The position numbers were made by a program, and so were the translations under genes. From positions 1 through 14,717 of the forward strand of contig DAOWIV010000112.1 in NCBI GenBank assembly GCA_030640725.1: 14,717 nucleotides of DNA, written 5' to 3'. Positions 1 to 6,914 of the stretch are shown piece by piece (positions within the stretch are counted from its first letter, which is position 1; the number at the start of each line of letters is the position of its first letter). Origin of the DNA: Methanosarcinales archaeon. GTDB lineage: Archaea; Halobacteriota; Methanosarcinia; Methanosarcinales; Methanogasteraceae. The notes below the pieces were generated by a model. It did not search any database. It saw nothing but the letters and a program-made list of their open reading frames with translations, and was not told the DNA's origin.

Positions 1-230
1 AGACCTGGGACAATGTCATTGTGCGGCAGAAATCAACGGGTAAGCAGATGTTCTTTGGCAAAGCAAAGAAGGATCTTGACATTGCAGTCGGCGATGCCAC
101 GTATATGGAAGTTGAGGCTATGGCATCCGAGCTTCCTGAAACTCCGCTGCGTGTGACCCTCTATGATGAAAACGATACGAAGATCGACTGGGTGATCATA
201 CAGCCTGCCATGTTCGATGTCGGCAGATGA
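1..230 (+). CDS. C-terminal part of an unrecognised protein (5' end outside window)
   Basis: The frame is open from the left edge (first full codon at base 3) to a TGA at 228-230, giving about 75 residues. The peptide begins TWDNVIVRQKSTGKQ and ends VIIQPAMFDVGR. A GTG at 21 could be read as a start, but the frame continues upstream without a stop, so I treat the gene as truncated by the window. The piece is soluble, mixed alpha/beta in character and rather acidic, with no membrane segment or cysteine motif. I do not recognise the family. It runs tail to tail with the CBS-domain gene, with only six bases between the two stop codons, so there is no room for a separate terminator. Confidence 0.6.
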   Translation, partial: TWDNVIVRQKSTGKQMFFGKAKKDLDIAVGDATYMEVEAMASELPETPLRVTLYDENDTKIDWVIIQPAMFDVGR

Positions 231-236
231 TGCAGA

Positions 237-734
237 TTATCGTTCTTGCTTGCCGGCAATTCCGGCGATCACGTCGCCGCGTGTGACGATGCCAACCAGT
301 ACACCGTCATCGATCACCGGTAGTCGGTTGATCCGGTGATTCACCATCAGCGTGCTGGCAGCCTCGATCGAATCGTCTGGCGAGATTGTATGCACATGTT
401 TTGTCATAATCGTGCGCACAGGTTTTCCGCCCACGTCTTCGAGCGCATTCTTTGCATCCTCCCATCCGATCAGTTCGCGTAAAGGTATCTCGATGATCTC
501 AAGCGGGCTTGGGAGCCATAGGTTTCGGTCGTGCGCCGGAATTTCGAGCAGTTTCAACACGTCTGACTCGGTAACGATTCCCACCAGCCGGTCACCATCC
601 ATCACCGGCATGCCGCTGATGTTGTGCTGCTTCAGTGCTGATGCCGCGGTTCTGACGGTGTTATCGATCTGGCAGGTGATGACCCGGTCATGCATAACAT
701 CTCTGATGTTCATATAGTGGGTGTCTTGGTTCAT
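237..734 (-). CDS. Protein with two CBS domains
   Basis: A small stand-alone CBS-pair protein. Numbering from the longest frame, the first CBS repeat runs roughly from residue 18 to 72 (NIRDVMHDRVITC, then ISGMPVMDGDRLVGIVTESD). The second runs roughly from 115 to 171 (VRTIMTKHVHTIS, then INRLPVIDDGVLVGIVTRGD). Such pairs usually bind adenine nucleotides or S-adenosyl compounds and act as cytosolic energy or ligand sensors; the ligand here cannot be told. The start is uncertain. TTG at 764, ATG at 734 and ATG at 713 are all in frame, and none has a clear Shine-Dalgarno site. I chose 734. An ATATAAAAA box on this strand at about 783-796 would start RNA near 765, fitting a short leader or a leaderless TTG start. 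The TTG at 764 also overlaps the stop of the broken gene upstream. Confidence 0.9.
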   Translation of the reverse strand: MNQDTHYMNIRDVMHDRVITCQIDNTVRTAASALKQHNISGMPVMDGDRLVGIVTESDVLKLLEIPAHDRNLWLPSPLEIIEIPLRELIGWEDAKNALEDVGGKPVRTIMTKHVHTISPDDSIEAASTLMVNHRINRLPVIDDGVLVGIVTRGDVIAGIAGKQER

Positions 735-760
735 CAGGGGTATTTCTTTCGGTGGTGCGA

Positions 761-1336
761 TCAAGCATGTAATGGCATGTAACCATTTTTATATCGGGCA
801 GCCCTGATCAAACCCTCGTCCGCGGTCTCGGGATCGGTCATGACCGTTACAGGATTTGAGTACTGATCTGAAATCCTTGAAAAAGTATCGTCAACACACG
901 TCTCAACGTCTTTCGGGCTGTTGCACATCCGGCTACCATCACAGATATCCCATCATTTCCCGTGAAGAACGTACCACCCGTTATAACCATTTTCATCGTT
1001 GATTCACCAGTTCCTCAACCACCTGGCAAATCTTCCGCCCCCATCCTCGATTCCGACTCTTGGTTTCCATCCGGGTTTCCAATCGCACTGGCATCCGCCA
1101 GCATGTCCCTGACGTCCCCTCCCCGCTTCTCGATGTATCTGACAACAGCCCCCCATGTGACATTCTCCATGACCCAAAAATCAATTCATTGACACTGATC
1201 CTTGTGCCGCCGCATGCACATGCATGTTCGCATAACCCGCGAGCAACCGCAAGCCTCGCGCACAAAACCCGCCACCATGGTCGAGGGCAGGTGCGCCGCA
1301 AAGACCGATAACCACCACACCCGTCAGAACAATTGA
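761..1336 (-). pseudogene. Probable broken gene, reading frame shifts between pieces
   Basis: The 600 bases between the CBS gene and the permease hold no intact gene, but coding-like peptides appear on the minus strand in sequence. (1) About 1336-1181 in one frame, containing VVVIGLCGAPALDHGGG and ending in TGA. (2) About 1185-1015 in another frame, containing ENVTWGAVVRYIEKRGGDV. (3) From ATG 996 in that same second frame, KMVITGGTFFTGNDGISVMV, behind a GGTGA ribosome-binding-like site. (4) About 928-761, back in the first frame, containing CNSPKDVETCVDDTFSRISD and SNPVTVMTDPETADEG, and ending in TGA at 763-761. The long single-frame translation over 1376-993 is rich in Arg, Trp, Cys and Gly and looks spurious. 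I read this as one or two genes decayed by at least two frameshifts, or as sequencing error. The family is unknown. Confidence 0.4.
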
Positions 1337-1363
1337 TTAACACCCGCCGATCATCACTACCCC

Positions 1364-2686
1364 ATGCCCGAACCATTCATGCTTGCGCTCTCGATATCAA
1401 TCGGATTCGCGCTTGGCGTCATCAGCGGGCTTGTCCCGGGCATACACACAAACAACTTCGCACTGATCCTGCTTGCGCTCTCCCCTGCAATTGCACACCT
1501 CGGATTCACAAATACAAACATCGCCGTGATCATTCTTGCAAACTCGATCGCGCACACCTTCCTAAACATCATTCCGGCGGTGTACCTCGGCGCACCTGAC
1601 GCAGACACCGCGCTTGCGGTGCTACCGGGTCACGACATGCTGCTCGACGGGATGGGTGCGGCAGCGGTCAGATTATCGGCGATCGGCAGTGCAGGATCGA
1701 TCATCGCATCGTTACTGCTTGCAGTCCCACTGATGTTGTTTTTTGGACGGTATTATGATGTCATACGTGAGAACATGGGCGGGATCCTGATGGCAATCGT
1801 CATACTTATGATCCTCACCGAATCAGGAAGGTATATCGAGGGGCAGGGGTCTCTTGTACATCTAAAATACAAATTCTATGCGACAATCATCATTCTCATG
1901 TCCGGAGTCCTTGGATTACTTGCATTTAGAAATGCGCACCTGATGCAACCGATTTTTCAGTTGGGTTCGCCTGACGCATCGTTTTCGCCATCAATCCTTC
2001 TCCCACTCCTGACCGGGCTCTTCGGAGCACCCGTGCTCCTGATCAGCATACTCACAAAATCGAGTATGCCTGCGCAGCGCCGGAGTTCGATAAATCTGCG
2101 ATCAAAATGGGTGCTGCGTGGAATTGCAGTCGGGAGCATCGCCGGATCGATCGTTGCGTGGCTGCCAGGAGTATCTTCATCGGTTGCGACGGTGCTCGCA
2201 CGATTAGCGATCCGAGGAAGACTCGAGAACCACCGGACAAGGGCAATGGAGTTCATCGTCTCGGTTTCCGGCGCAAACACATCTAACGCCGTTTTTTGTT
2301 TGATCGCGCTCTTTATCATCGGGTACCCTCGGAGCGGGGCAACGATCGCAGTGCGAGATCTGGTCGGCAGGACACCGGACGCGCATACCGTCCTGCTTTT
2401 CCTGACCGTCATCGCGCTTGTTTCGATTGCATCATACATCACCACGATATCCCTCGGAGATTTTGCCCCATCTGTGCTGGAACACGTTAATTACCGGAAA
2501 TTATGCACAGCAATCCTTATCGGGCTTGTTCTGATGGTCTCTGCATGTGGCGGCACATTCGGGCTTGCAGTCTTCCTGACTGCGGTACCAGTCGGGCTGC
2601 TTCCTTATTACATGGGCATCCGGAAGAGTCATGCAATGGGCGTGATCCTGCTGCCCGTGATGATGTATTACTTCGGAATGCGCTAA
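1364..2686 (+). CDS. TctA-family membrane permease
   Basis: A 440-residue, strongly hydrophobic protein with about ten or more predicted membrane segments. It starts with the family-like stretch GFALGVISGLVPGIHTNNFA, which includes the Gly/Pro-rich GLVPGIHTN motif of the TctA family. A second similar loop lies near the middle (SIVAWLPGVSSSVATVLA), consistent with the internal duplication of these proteins. In bacteria TctA is the large permease of tripartite tricarboxylate transporters, working with TctB and a periplasmic binding protein. No TctB or TctC is visible here, as is usual for archaeal homologues of this group, so substrate and energy coupling are unknown. ATG 1364 has no Shine-Dalgarno site; a leaderless or short-leader transcript is possible. 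No partner gene overlaps it. Confidence 0.85.
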   Translation: MPEPFMLALSISIGFALGVISGLVPGIHTNNFALILLALSPAIAHLGFTNTNIAVIILANSIAHTFLNIIPAVYLGAPDADTALAVLPGHDMLLDGMGAAAVRLSAIGSAGSIIASLLLAVPLMLFFGRYYDVIRENMGGILMAIVILMILTESGRYIEGQGSLVHLKYKFYATIIILMSGVLGLLAFRNAHLMQPIFQLGSPDASFSPSILLPLLTGLFGAPVLLISILTKSSMPAQRRSSINLRSKWVLRGIAVGSIAGSIVAWLPGVSSSVATVLARLAIRGRLENHRTRAMEFIVSVSGANTSNAVFCLIALFIIGYPRSGATIAVRDLVGRTPDAHTVLLFLTVIALVSIASYITTISLGDFAPSVLEHVNYRKLCTAILIGLVLMVSACGGTFGLAVFLTAVPVGLLPYYMGIRKSHAMGVILLPVMMYYFGMR

Positions 2687-2755
2687 GCTCCGGACGTACG
2701 TGTTTAGCTAACCACAAGATTACACCGATTTCCACGAGAAAGTATGGGGCGGCAG

Positions 2756-2766
2756 GATATAAAATG
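2756..2766 (+). promoter_or_regulatory. Distal TATA-like box upstream of dnaK
   Basis: GATATAAAATG is a good archaeal box A match in the gap after the permease gene. Transcription about 25 bases downstream would begin near 2785 and give dnaK a leader of about 120 bases. It could instead drive a small RNA; no convincing ORF starts there. Confidence 0.4.
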
Positions 2767-2810
2767 CAACATATCACCAATACCTTGTATGCACCACCAT
2801 CTTCCCTGAC

Positions 2811-2830
2811 AATCTCGTGAAATCTCGTGG
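2811..2830 (+). repeat. Tandem 10-base direct repeat in the dnaK leader
   Basis: AATCTCGTGA is followed at once by AATCTCGTGG: nine of ten bases repeat with a spacing of one helical turn. The pair lies between the two TATA-like boxes, about 33 bases upstream of the proximal box. Two identical half sites on one face of the helix could bind a regulator. This is an inference; I know of no matching described operator. Confidence 0.45.
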
Positions 2831-2862
2831 TTTTTTCGCCTCAGCTAATCACATACAAAAAA

Positions 2863-2870
2863 TTTAATAG
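2863..2870 (+). promoter_or_regulatory. Proximal TATA-like box of dnaK
   Basis: TTTAATAG follows an A-rich run (ACAAAAAATTTAATAG). It sits about 40 bases upstream of the chosen dnaK start, so RNA would begin close to 2890 with a short leader containing the GAGGT ribosome binding site at 2895-2899. Confidence 0.5.
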
Positions 2871-2907
2871 CACAACACCAGAATCAATGAGCAAGAGGTA
2901 TAATAAC

Positions 2908-4758
2908 ATGGGAAAAATACTTGGAATCGATCTTGGAACCACAAACTCGTGCATGGCAGTGATGGAAGCCGGCGAGCCGACCATCATACCGAATGCCGAG
3001 GGCGGAAGAACCACCCCGTCGGTGGTGGGCTTCTCAAAGACCGGGGAACGACTGGTAGGGCAGATCGCAAAGAGACAGGCGATCTTGAACCCGGAACGGA
3101 CTGTTTCCTCGATTAAGCGGCATATCGGCGAGAAGGATTACACAATAAACATAGATGGCAAAAACTACACGCCTCAGGAGCTCTCTGCCATGATCCTGCA
3201 GAAGATGAAGAACGATGCTGAGGCATATCTCGGGGAGACGATCGCCGACGCCGTGATCACCGTGCCCGCATACTTTGACGACTCGCAGCGGCAGGCGACA
3301 AAGGATGCTGGAACAGTTGCGGGATTCAATGTGAAACGGATCATCAACGAGCCCACCGCCGCGGCGTTTGCTTATGGGATTGACAAGAGTGAAGGCGAAC
3401 AGACAATAATGGTGTACGATCTCGGCGGAGGCACGTTTGATGTCTCGATTCTGGAGCTGGATCCAACTGTTGGAACGTTTGAGGTCAAATCAACCTCCGG
3501 GGACACTCATCTTGGTGGAGATGACTTTGATAAGCTGATTGTGGACCATATCGTATCTGAATTCAAGAAACAGGAAGGCATCGACCTCTCCAAAGACAAA
3601 TCAGTGATGCAGCGACTCACCGATGCCGCCGAGAAGGCAAAGATTGAACTATCCGGCGTGGTTACCAGCAGCATCAGCCTGCCGTTCATCACGGTGGGAC
3701 CTGACGGGCAGCCAAAACACCTTGACATGACTCTCTCGCGTGCAAAGCTGGACGAACTGACCGTCGAGCTGATAAACCGGACGATCGGTCCGATGGAGGA
3801 TGCGATCAAGAGCGCGGGGATGACCAGAGACGATATCGACCGTGTGCTACTTGTCGGCGGCGTAACACGGATGCCATCGGTCATTGCTGCGGTCGAGCGG
3901 GTCACAGGAAAGAAGCCGTACAAGAACATCAATCCGGATGAGGCGGTTGCGATGGGCGCAGCCATCCAGGGCGGGGTGCTTTCGGGCGAGGTCAAGGATG
4001 TGTTGCTGCTGGATGTGACGCCGCTGACGCTCGGTATCGAGACGCTCGGCGGGGTTGCGACACCGCTCATCGAACGAAACACGACGATACCGACGAAGAG
4101 GGGCCAGACATTCTCCACAGCGTCTGACAATCAGCCATCTGTCGAGATCCATATCCTGCAGGGTGAACGTGGTATTGCCTCCGCAAACAAGACGCTTGGT
4201 AAATTCATGCTTGACGGCATCCCGCCAGCTCCAAGAGGCATCCCGCAGATCGAGGTAACATTCGATATCGATGCAAATGGCATCTTAAATGTGACTGCAA
4301 AGGACCTTGGCACAGGAAAGGAGCAGTCGATCACGATCAAGAAGCCAGGTGGGCTGTCTGACGAGGATATCAAGCAGATGGTCAGGGATGCAGAGGAACA
4401 TGCGGATGAGGATGCGAAGCGAAAAGAATCCGTAGAGGCGAAGAATACCGCTGAAACGATGGTAACCTCCGCAGAAAAAACTCTCGAGGAGGCAGGCGAT
4501 CTTGCAACGCCTGATCAGCGGGAAGCGGTCGAGAAAGCGATAGAAGATCTGAAGACGGCGATCGAGAGCGATGACACAGAAGAGATCAAGAGCAAGACCG
4601 AGACGCTGACCGAGGCTATCTACCCAATCGCAACCGCTATGTACCAGAAAGGTGCGGAAGCACACGCAGCAGAGGAAGGTGGAGCAGCAGGAGCCGGAGA
4701 AGGTGGCAATGAAGACGTGGTCGATGCGGATTATGAGACCGTGGATGATGACAAATGA
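2908..4758 (+). CDS. dnaK: Molecular chaperone DnaK (Hsp70)
   Basis: An ATP-driven cytosolic chaperone of 616 residues. Visible Hsp70 signatures are GIDLGTTNSC at residues 6-15 (phosphate loop 1), NEPTAAAFAYG, VYDLGGGTFDVSIL and VLLVGGVTRMPSV in the ATPase domain. The interdomain linker DVLLLDVTPLTLGIETLGG follows, then the substrate-binding domain, a helical lid, and a Gly/Ala/Glu-rich tail with the usual acidic end (EDVVDADYETVDDDK). Between SIKRHIG and the YTPQELSA region the protein lacks the roughly two-dozen-residue insert of proteobacterial DnaK, so it is of the Gram-positive/archaeal type. Archaeal dnaK genes are regarded as acquired from bacteria. ATG 2908 was chosen because GAGGT at 2895-2899 lies eight bases upstream and family alignment begins there; the frame also allows ATG 2887 and GTG 2827. 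No grpE or dnaJ is in the window. Confidence 0.97.
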   Translation: MGKILGIDLGTTNSCMAVMEAGEPTIIPNAEGGRTTPSVVGFSKTGERLVGQIAKRQAILNPERTVSSIKRHIGEKDYTINIDGKNYTPQELSAMILQKMKNDAEAYLGETIADAVITVPAYFDDSQRQATKDAGTVAGFNVKRIINEPTAAAFAYGIDKSEGEQTIMVYDLGGGTFDVSILELDPTVGTFEVKSTSGDTHLGGDDFDKLIVDHIVSEFKKQEGIDLSKDKSVMQRLTDAAEKAKIELSGVVTSSISLPFITVGPDGQPKHLDMTLSRAKLDELTVELINRTIGPMEDAIKSAGMTRDDIDRVLLVGGVTRMPSVIAAVERVTGKKPYKNINPDEAVAMGAAIQGGVLSGEVKDVLLLDVTPLTLGIETLGGVATPLIERNTTIPTKRGQTFSTASDNQPSVEIHILQGERGIASANKTLGKFMLDGIPPAPRGIPQIEVTFDIDANGILNVTAKDLGTGKEQSITIKKPGGLSDEDIKQMVRDAEEHADEDAKRKESVEAKNTAETMVTSAEKTLEEAGDLATPDQREAVEKAIEDLKTAIESDDTEEIKSKTETLTEAIYPIATAMYQKGAEAHAAEEGGAAGAGEGGNEDVVDADYETVDDDK

Positions 4759-4838
4759 GGGTCCCTGGGCAAACCGGGGTCTCCAAACCCCCCTAACACC
4801 AACACCAGCACATCCGACAGCCACAATTTCAGGTTAGC

Positions 4839-5618
4839 ATGAAATCCCTCCGAAACATCAGTTTCTCTTCCATGCGGGTCACAGAGGACCCGTTTGGATG
4901 GGCTTATATGCTTGAAGATATCGGTTTTGGCGGATGGGAGATCGTGCAAGAAGGAAAACAGGTTCTTAATGACCAGAGTATCCGAAAGATGCGAGAGGTC
5001 TGCGAGACCACGGATCTTGCGATAACGATCCACCTGCCGTTTTCGGACCTGAACCTTGGAAGCCTGAACCAGCCGATCTGGGAGGAGGTTGTGGGGCAGC
5101 ATACCTCCTGCATCCGGGTCGCATCCGAGTTTGCAAGTCTTATGGTCGTGCATCCGGGCTATCTCTCACCACTTGGGGTGCAGATGCCAGATCTCGCATG
5201 GCAGCAGAACATCCTGGGACTACAGCGACTGTGCGACTTCGCAGATGACCTCGGGGTCAGGATCGCTGTTGAGAATATGCCGCGGATGAAGCTTATCTTC
5301 GGAAAAGAGCCGGCTGAGATGGCTGGCATGATCGAACTTGTGGATCGGGAGAACCTTGGCATGACGCTTGATGTGGGTCATGCGCACACAAACGGTGTTT
5401 TGCCTGAATTTCTCAGGATGAAAGAGATCGTGCACGTCCACATCCATGACAATGGGGGGCGAAGAGACGAGCACCTGCAGATCGGAGAAGGTACGATTGC
5501 TTGGGCGGAAGTGATGGGTGAATTGTGCAAGCGGCATCGCGGGTGCAGGTTTGTAATCGAGGCGCGGAGTCTGGAGGAGGGGGAGGCGAGTCTTGAGTAT
5601 CTGCGGGGGATGATGTGA
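4839..5618 (+). CDS. TIM-barrel sugar phosphate isomerase/epimerase-like protein (AP endonuclease 2 fold)
   Basis: A 259-residue protein of the xylose isomerase-like TIM-barrel superfamily (Pfam AP_endonuc_2). Metal-site residues typical of the fold appear in order along the barrel: ITIHLPFSD, MVVHPGYLSP, RIAVENMPR (Glu ligand), LGMTLDVGHAHTNG (Asp and His), EIVHVHIHDNGGRRDEHLQI (His) and CRFVIEARS (Glu). These proteins bind divalent metals and act either as sugar isomerases or epimerases or as endonuclease IV-type DNA repair enzymes. The length and lack of the endonuclease IV DNA-binding loops favour a metabolic enzyme; the substrate is unknown. A short AGGT lies just before ATG 4839. Its TGA overlaps the ATG of the next small ORF (ATGTGATG), suggesting coupled translation. 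Confidence 0.85.
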   Translation: MKSLRNISFSSMRVTEDPFGWAYMLEDIGFGGWEIVQEGKQVLNDQSIRKMREVCETTDLAITIHLPFSDLNLGSLNQPIWEEVVGQHTSCIRVASEFASLMVVHPGYLSPLGVQMPDLAWQQNILGLQRLCDFADDLGVRIAVENMPRMKLIFGKEPAEMAGMIELVDRENLGMTLDVGHAHTNGVLPEFLRMKEIVHVHIHDNGGRRDEHLQIGEGTIAWAEVMGELCKRHRGCRFVIEARSLEEGEASLEYLRGMM

Positions 5619-5749
5619 TGGTGTGCAAATACTATCAAGATCCGCTAATCGATCTTCTAAAACACCCTACCCGTGTGAATCCTGCAAAAATAGCGGCGAT
5701 ACGGTTAAGTGAACTTGAGGAAGAACTGTTGATGGGTGAAAGATTATGA
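5618..5749 (+). CDS. Small 43-residue protein, unknown, coupled to both neighbours
   Basis: ATG 5618 overlaps the stop of the TIM-barrel gene, and its TGA (5747-5749) overlaps the ATG of the next small ORF as ATGA. The peptide begins MVCKYYQDPLIDLLKHPTRV and ends IRLSELEEELLMGERL. The second half would form a charged amphipathic helix with regularly placed Leu, compatible with a small dimerising protein or a partner of the antitoxin-like gene behind it. I do not recognise it. The evidence for it being real is the tight overlap at both ends, together with a protein-like composition. It is too short to be sure. Confidence 0.5.
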   Translation: MVCKYYQDPLIDLLKHPTRVNPAKIAAIRLSELEEELLMGERL

Positions 5750-5883
5750 GACAACTGGATGGAGGAAACGCGTGGGATGTGCTCAGCAAGTACGCGGGAA
5801 CGGTTGAAGGACCAAAGGATTGGTCAGAGGAGCATGATCATTATCTGTATGGCATTTCCAAGAAAGGAACTCGGGTGTTATGA
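5746..5883 (+). CDS. Small antitoxin-like protein preceding a PIN-type toxin
   Basis: A 45-residue ORF with GGTGA at 5735-5739, six bases before ATG 5746. It contains AWDVLSKYAGTVEGPKDWSE followed by EHDHYLYGISKK. Short proteins with the pattern W-D-V-L...AGT-E-P-DW--EHDHYLYG-PK commonly stand directly upstream of PIN-domain (VapC-like) toxins and are taken as their antitoxins; this is from memory of the family, not from a search. The stop codon overlaps the start of a PIN-like fragment (TTATGA), the usual arrangement for such pairs. It is likely a cytosolic antitoxin tail that neutralises the toxin by direct binding. With the toxin truncated, it may now be functionless. Confidence 0.65.
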   Translation: MRQLDGGNAWDVLSKYAGTVEGPKDWSEEHDHYLYGISKKGTRVL

Positions 5884-5978
5884 ATGTGGATCATTTTCTC
5901 GATACTGCTCATCTGTCGGTGTTGCTCAAGTCAAGCGGATTTGGAGAGGTGTTTGTAACAGGCGAGTATGGAGATTGA
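5880..5978 (+). pseudogene. Truncated PIN-domain (VapC-like) toxin
   Basis: ATG 5880 overlaps the antitoxin stop. The 32-residue peptide starts MNVDHFLDTAHLSVLLKSSG and ends GEVFVTGEYGD. The opening, a beta strand then L-D-T-A-x-L-x-x-L-L, matches the first strand and first catalytic Asp of PIN-domain ribonucleases, which are normally about 130-140 residues. The other conserved acidic residues are missing, so this cannot be an active nuclease. The TGA at 5976-5978 lies two bases before the methyltransferase start, so the damage coincides with the left edge of the R-M island. Alternatively it could be a real micro-ORF, but the antitoxin partner upstream favours a remnant. Confidence 0.5.
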
Positions 5979-5979
5979 C

Positions 5980-6912
5980 ATGAAAAGAGTTCCTCATCCT
6001 ATACCATATCAGGGGAGTAAACGAAATATAGCCCGAACAATACTCTCATTCTTCCCACACCAATTTGATACATTGGTTGAACCTTTTGCGGGCTCCGCAG
6101 CGATTTCACTTGCTGCTGCTTCTTATGGGAAATCACATAGGTTCCATATAAACGATTTAAATAAACCTTTAATGAATCTCTGGAATGAAATTATTACAAA
6201 CCCCCATGATATTTCTGATGGATACGAAACCCTCTGGAATGAACAGAAAGGCAGGGAAAAAGAATTTTACTTCATAGTCCGTGACAAATTTAACAATACC
6301 GGAAGACCTGATCATTTTCTTTATTTATTAGCCAGATGTGTGAAAGCGTCTATTCGATATAACGCCAGAGGCGAATTTAACCAAAGTCCGGATAATAGGC
6401 GAAAAGGGCGACACCCTGACAAAATGAGAAATGATATATTTGTAGTGTCGTATCTATTGCGTGATAGAACAATTACAACTCATGAGGATTATAAAAATAT
6501 TTTGAAAAAAGTTTCAAAAACGGATTTGGTTTATATGGATCCACCATACCAGGGTGTGTGTGCTGGTAGGGATCCTCGATATTATACTGGCGTCGACTTT
6601 GACGATTTCTTATCCCAGATAGAAAAACTGGTCAGACGCCACATATCTTTTATACTGAGCTATGACGGTCGTAAGGGGGAGAAGATATATGGCAGAGAAA
6701 TCCCTGCGGATACCGGCATCCGGCGAATAGAGGTAAACGCAGGTCGTTCCACTCAATCCACACTACTGGGTATGAATGAGATAACTTATGAATCGATTTA
6801 TCTCTCTGAAGATTTGGTTAAACGTCTTAATCTGCCCCCCGATGAAATTTTAAGTAAGGTAATTCCCTATCGTGGTACCAAACAAATGACACTGCCCTTA
6901 AACAGAGATTAG
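5980..6912 (+). CDS. D12-class DNA adenine N6-methyltransferase (Dam/DpnM-like)
   Basis: The modification enzyme of a probable type II R-M system, 310 residues from ATG 5980. Motif order is that of the alpha (Dam/MboI-type) class: SAM-related motif X PYQGSKRN at residues 9-16, motif I LVEPFAGSAA at 32-41, a target-recognition region with RYNARGEFNQS, then catalytic motif IV VYMDPPYQG with DPPY at 187-190. It transfers a methyl group from SAM to N6 of adenine in a short site; which site cannot be read from sequence. I prefer ATG 5980 because GGAG at 5970-5973 lies six bases upstream; ATG 5968 in frame is possible and would overlap the PIN remnant. Codon use and base composition are far more AT-rich than the flanking core genes, a sign of transfer. 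Two bases separate it from the endonuclease gene. Confidence 0.93.
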   Translation: MKRVPHPIPYQGSKRNIARTILSFFPHQFDTLVEPFAGSAAISLAAASYGKSHRFHINDLNKPLMNLWNEIITNPHDISDGYETLWNEQKGREKEFYFIVRDKFNNTGRPDHFLYLLARCVKASIRYNARGEFNQSPDNRRKGRHPDKMRNDIFVVSYLLRDRTITTHEDYKNILKKVSKTDLVYMDPPYQGVCAGRDPRYYTGVDFDDFLSQIEKLVRRHISFILSYDGRKGEKIYGREIPADTGIRRIEVNAGRSTQSTLLGMNEITYESIYLSEDLVKRLNLPPDEILSKVIPYRGTKQMTLPLNRD

Positions 6913-6914
6913 GT

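Noticed and set aside
993..1376. 127-residue minus-strand ORF
   Set aside because: Its translation is rich in Arg, Trp, Cys and Gly and overlaps the permease start. Other minus-strand frames in the region look more protein-like. Only its last dozen residues might belong to a decayed gene.
1957..2445. 162-residue ORF antisense to the permease gene
   Set aside because: Shadow frame of a clear membrane protein gene; no domain features.
3507..4130. 207-residue ORF antisense to dnaK
   Set aside because: Ser-rich shadow translation of the well-conserved dnaK frame, without ribosome site or recognisable motif.
4776..4791. Hairpin GGGGT-CTCCAA-ACCCC as dnaK terminator
   Set aside because: The stem is only five base pairs and no T-rich run follows, so it does not support an archaeal or intrinsic terminator.
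5220..5638. Several minus-strand ORFs over the TIM-barrel gene
   Set aside because: Shadow frames of a gene with clear family motifs.
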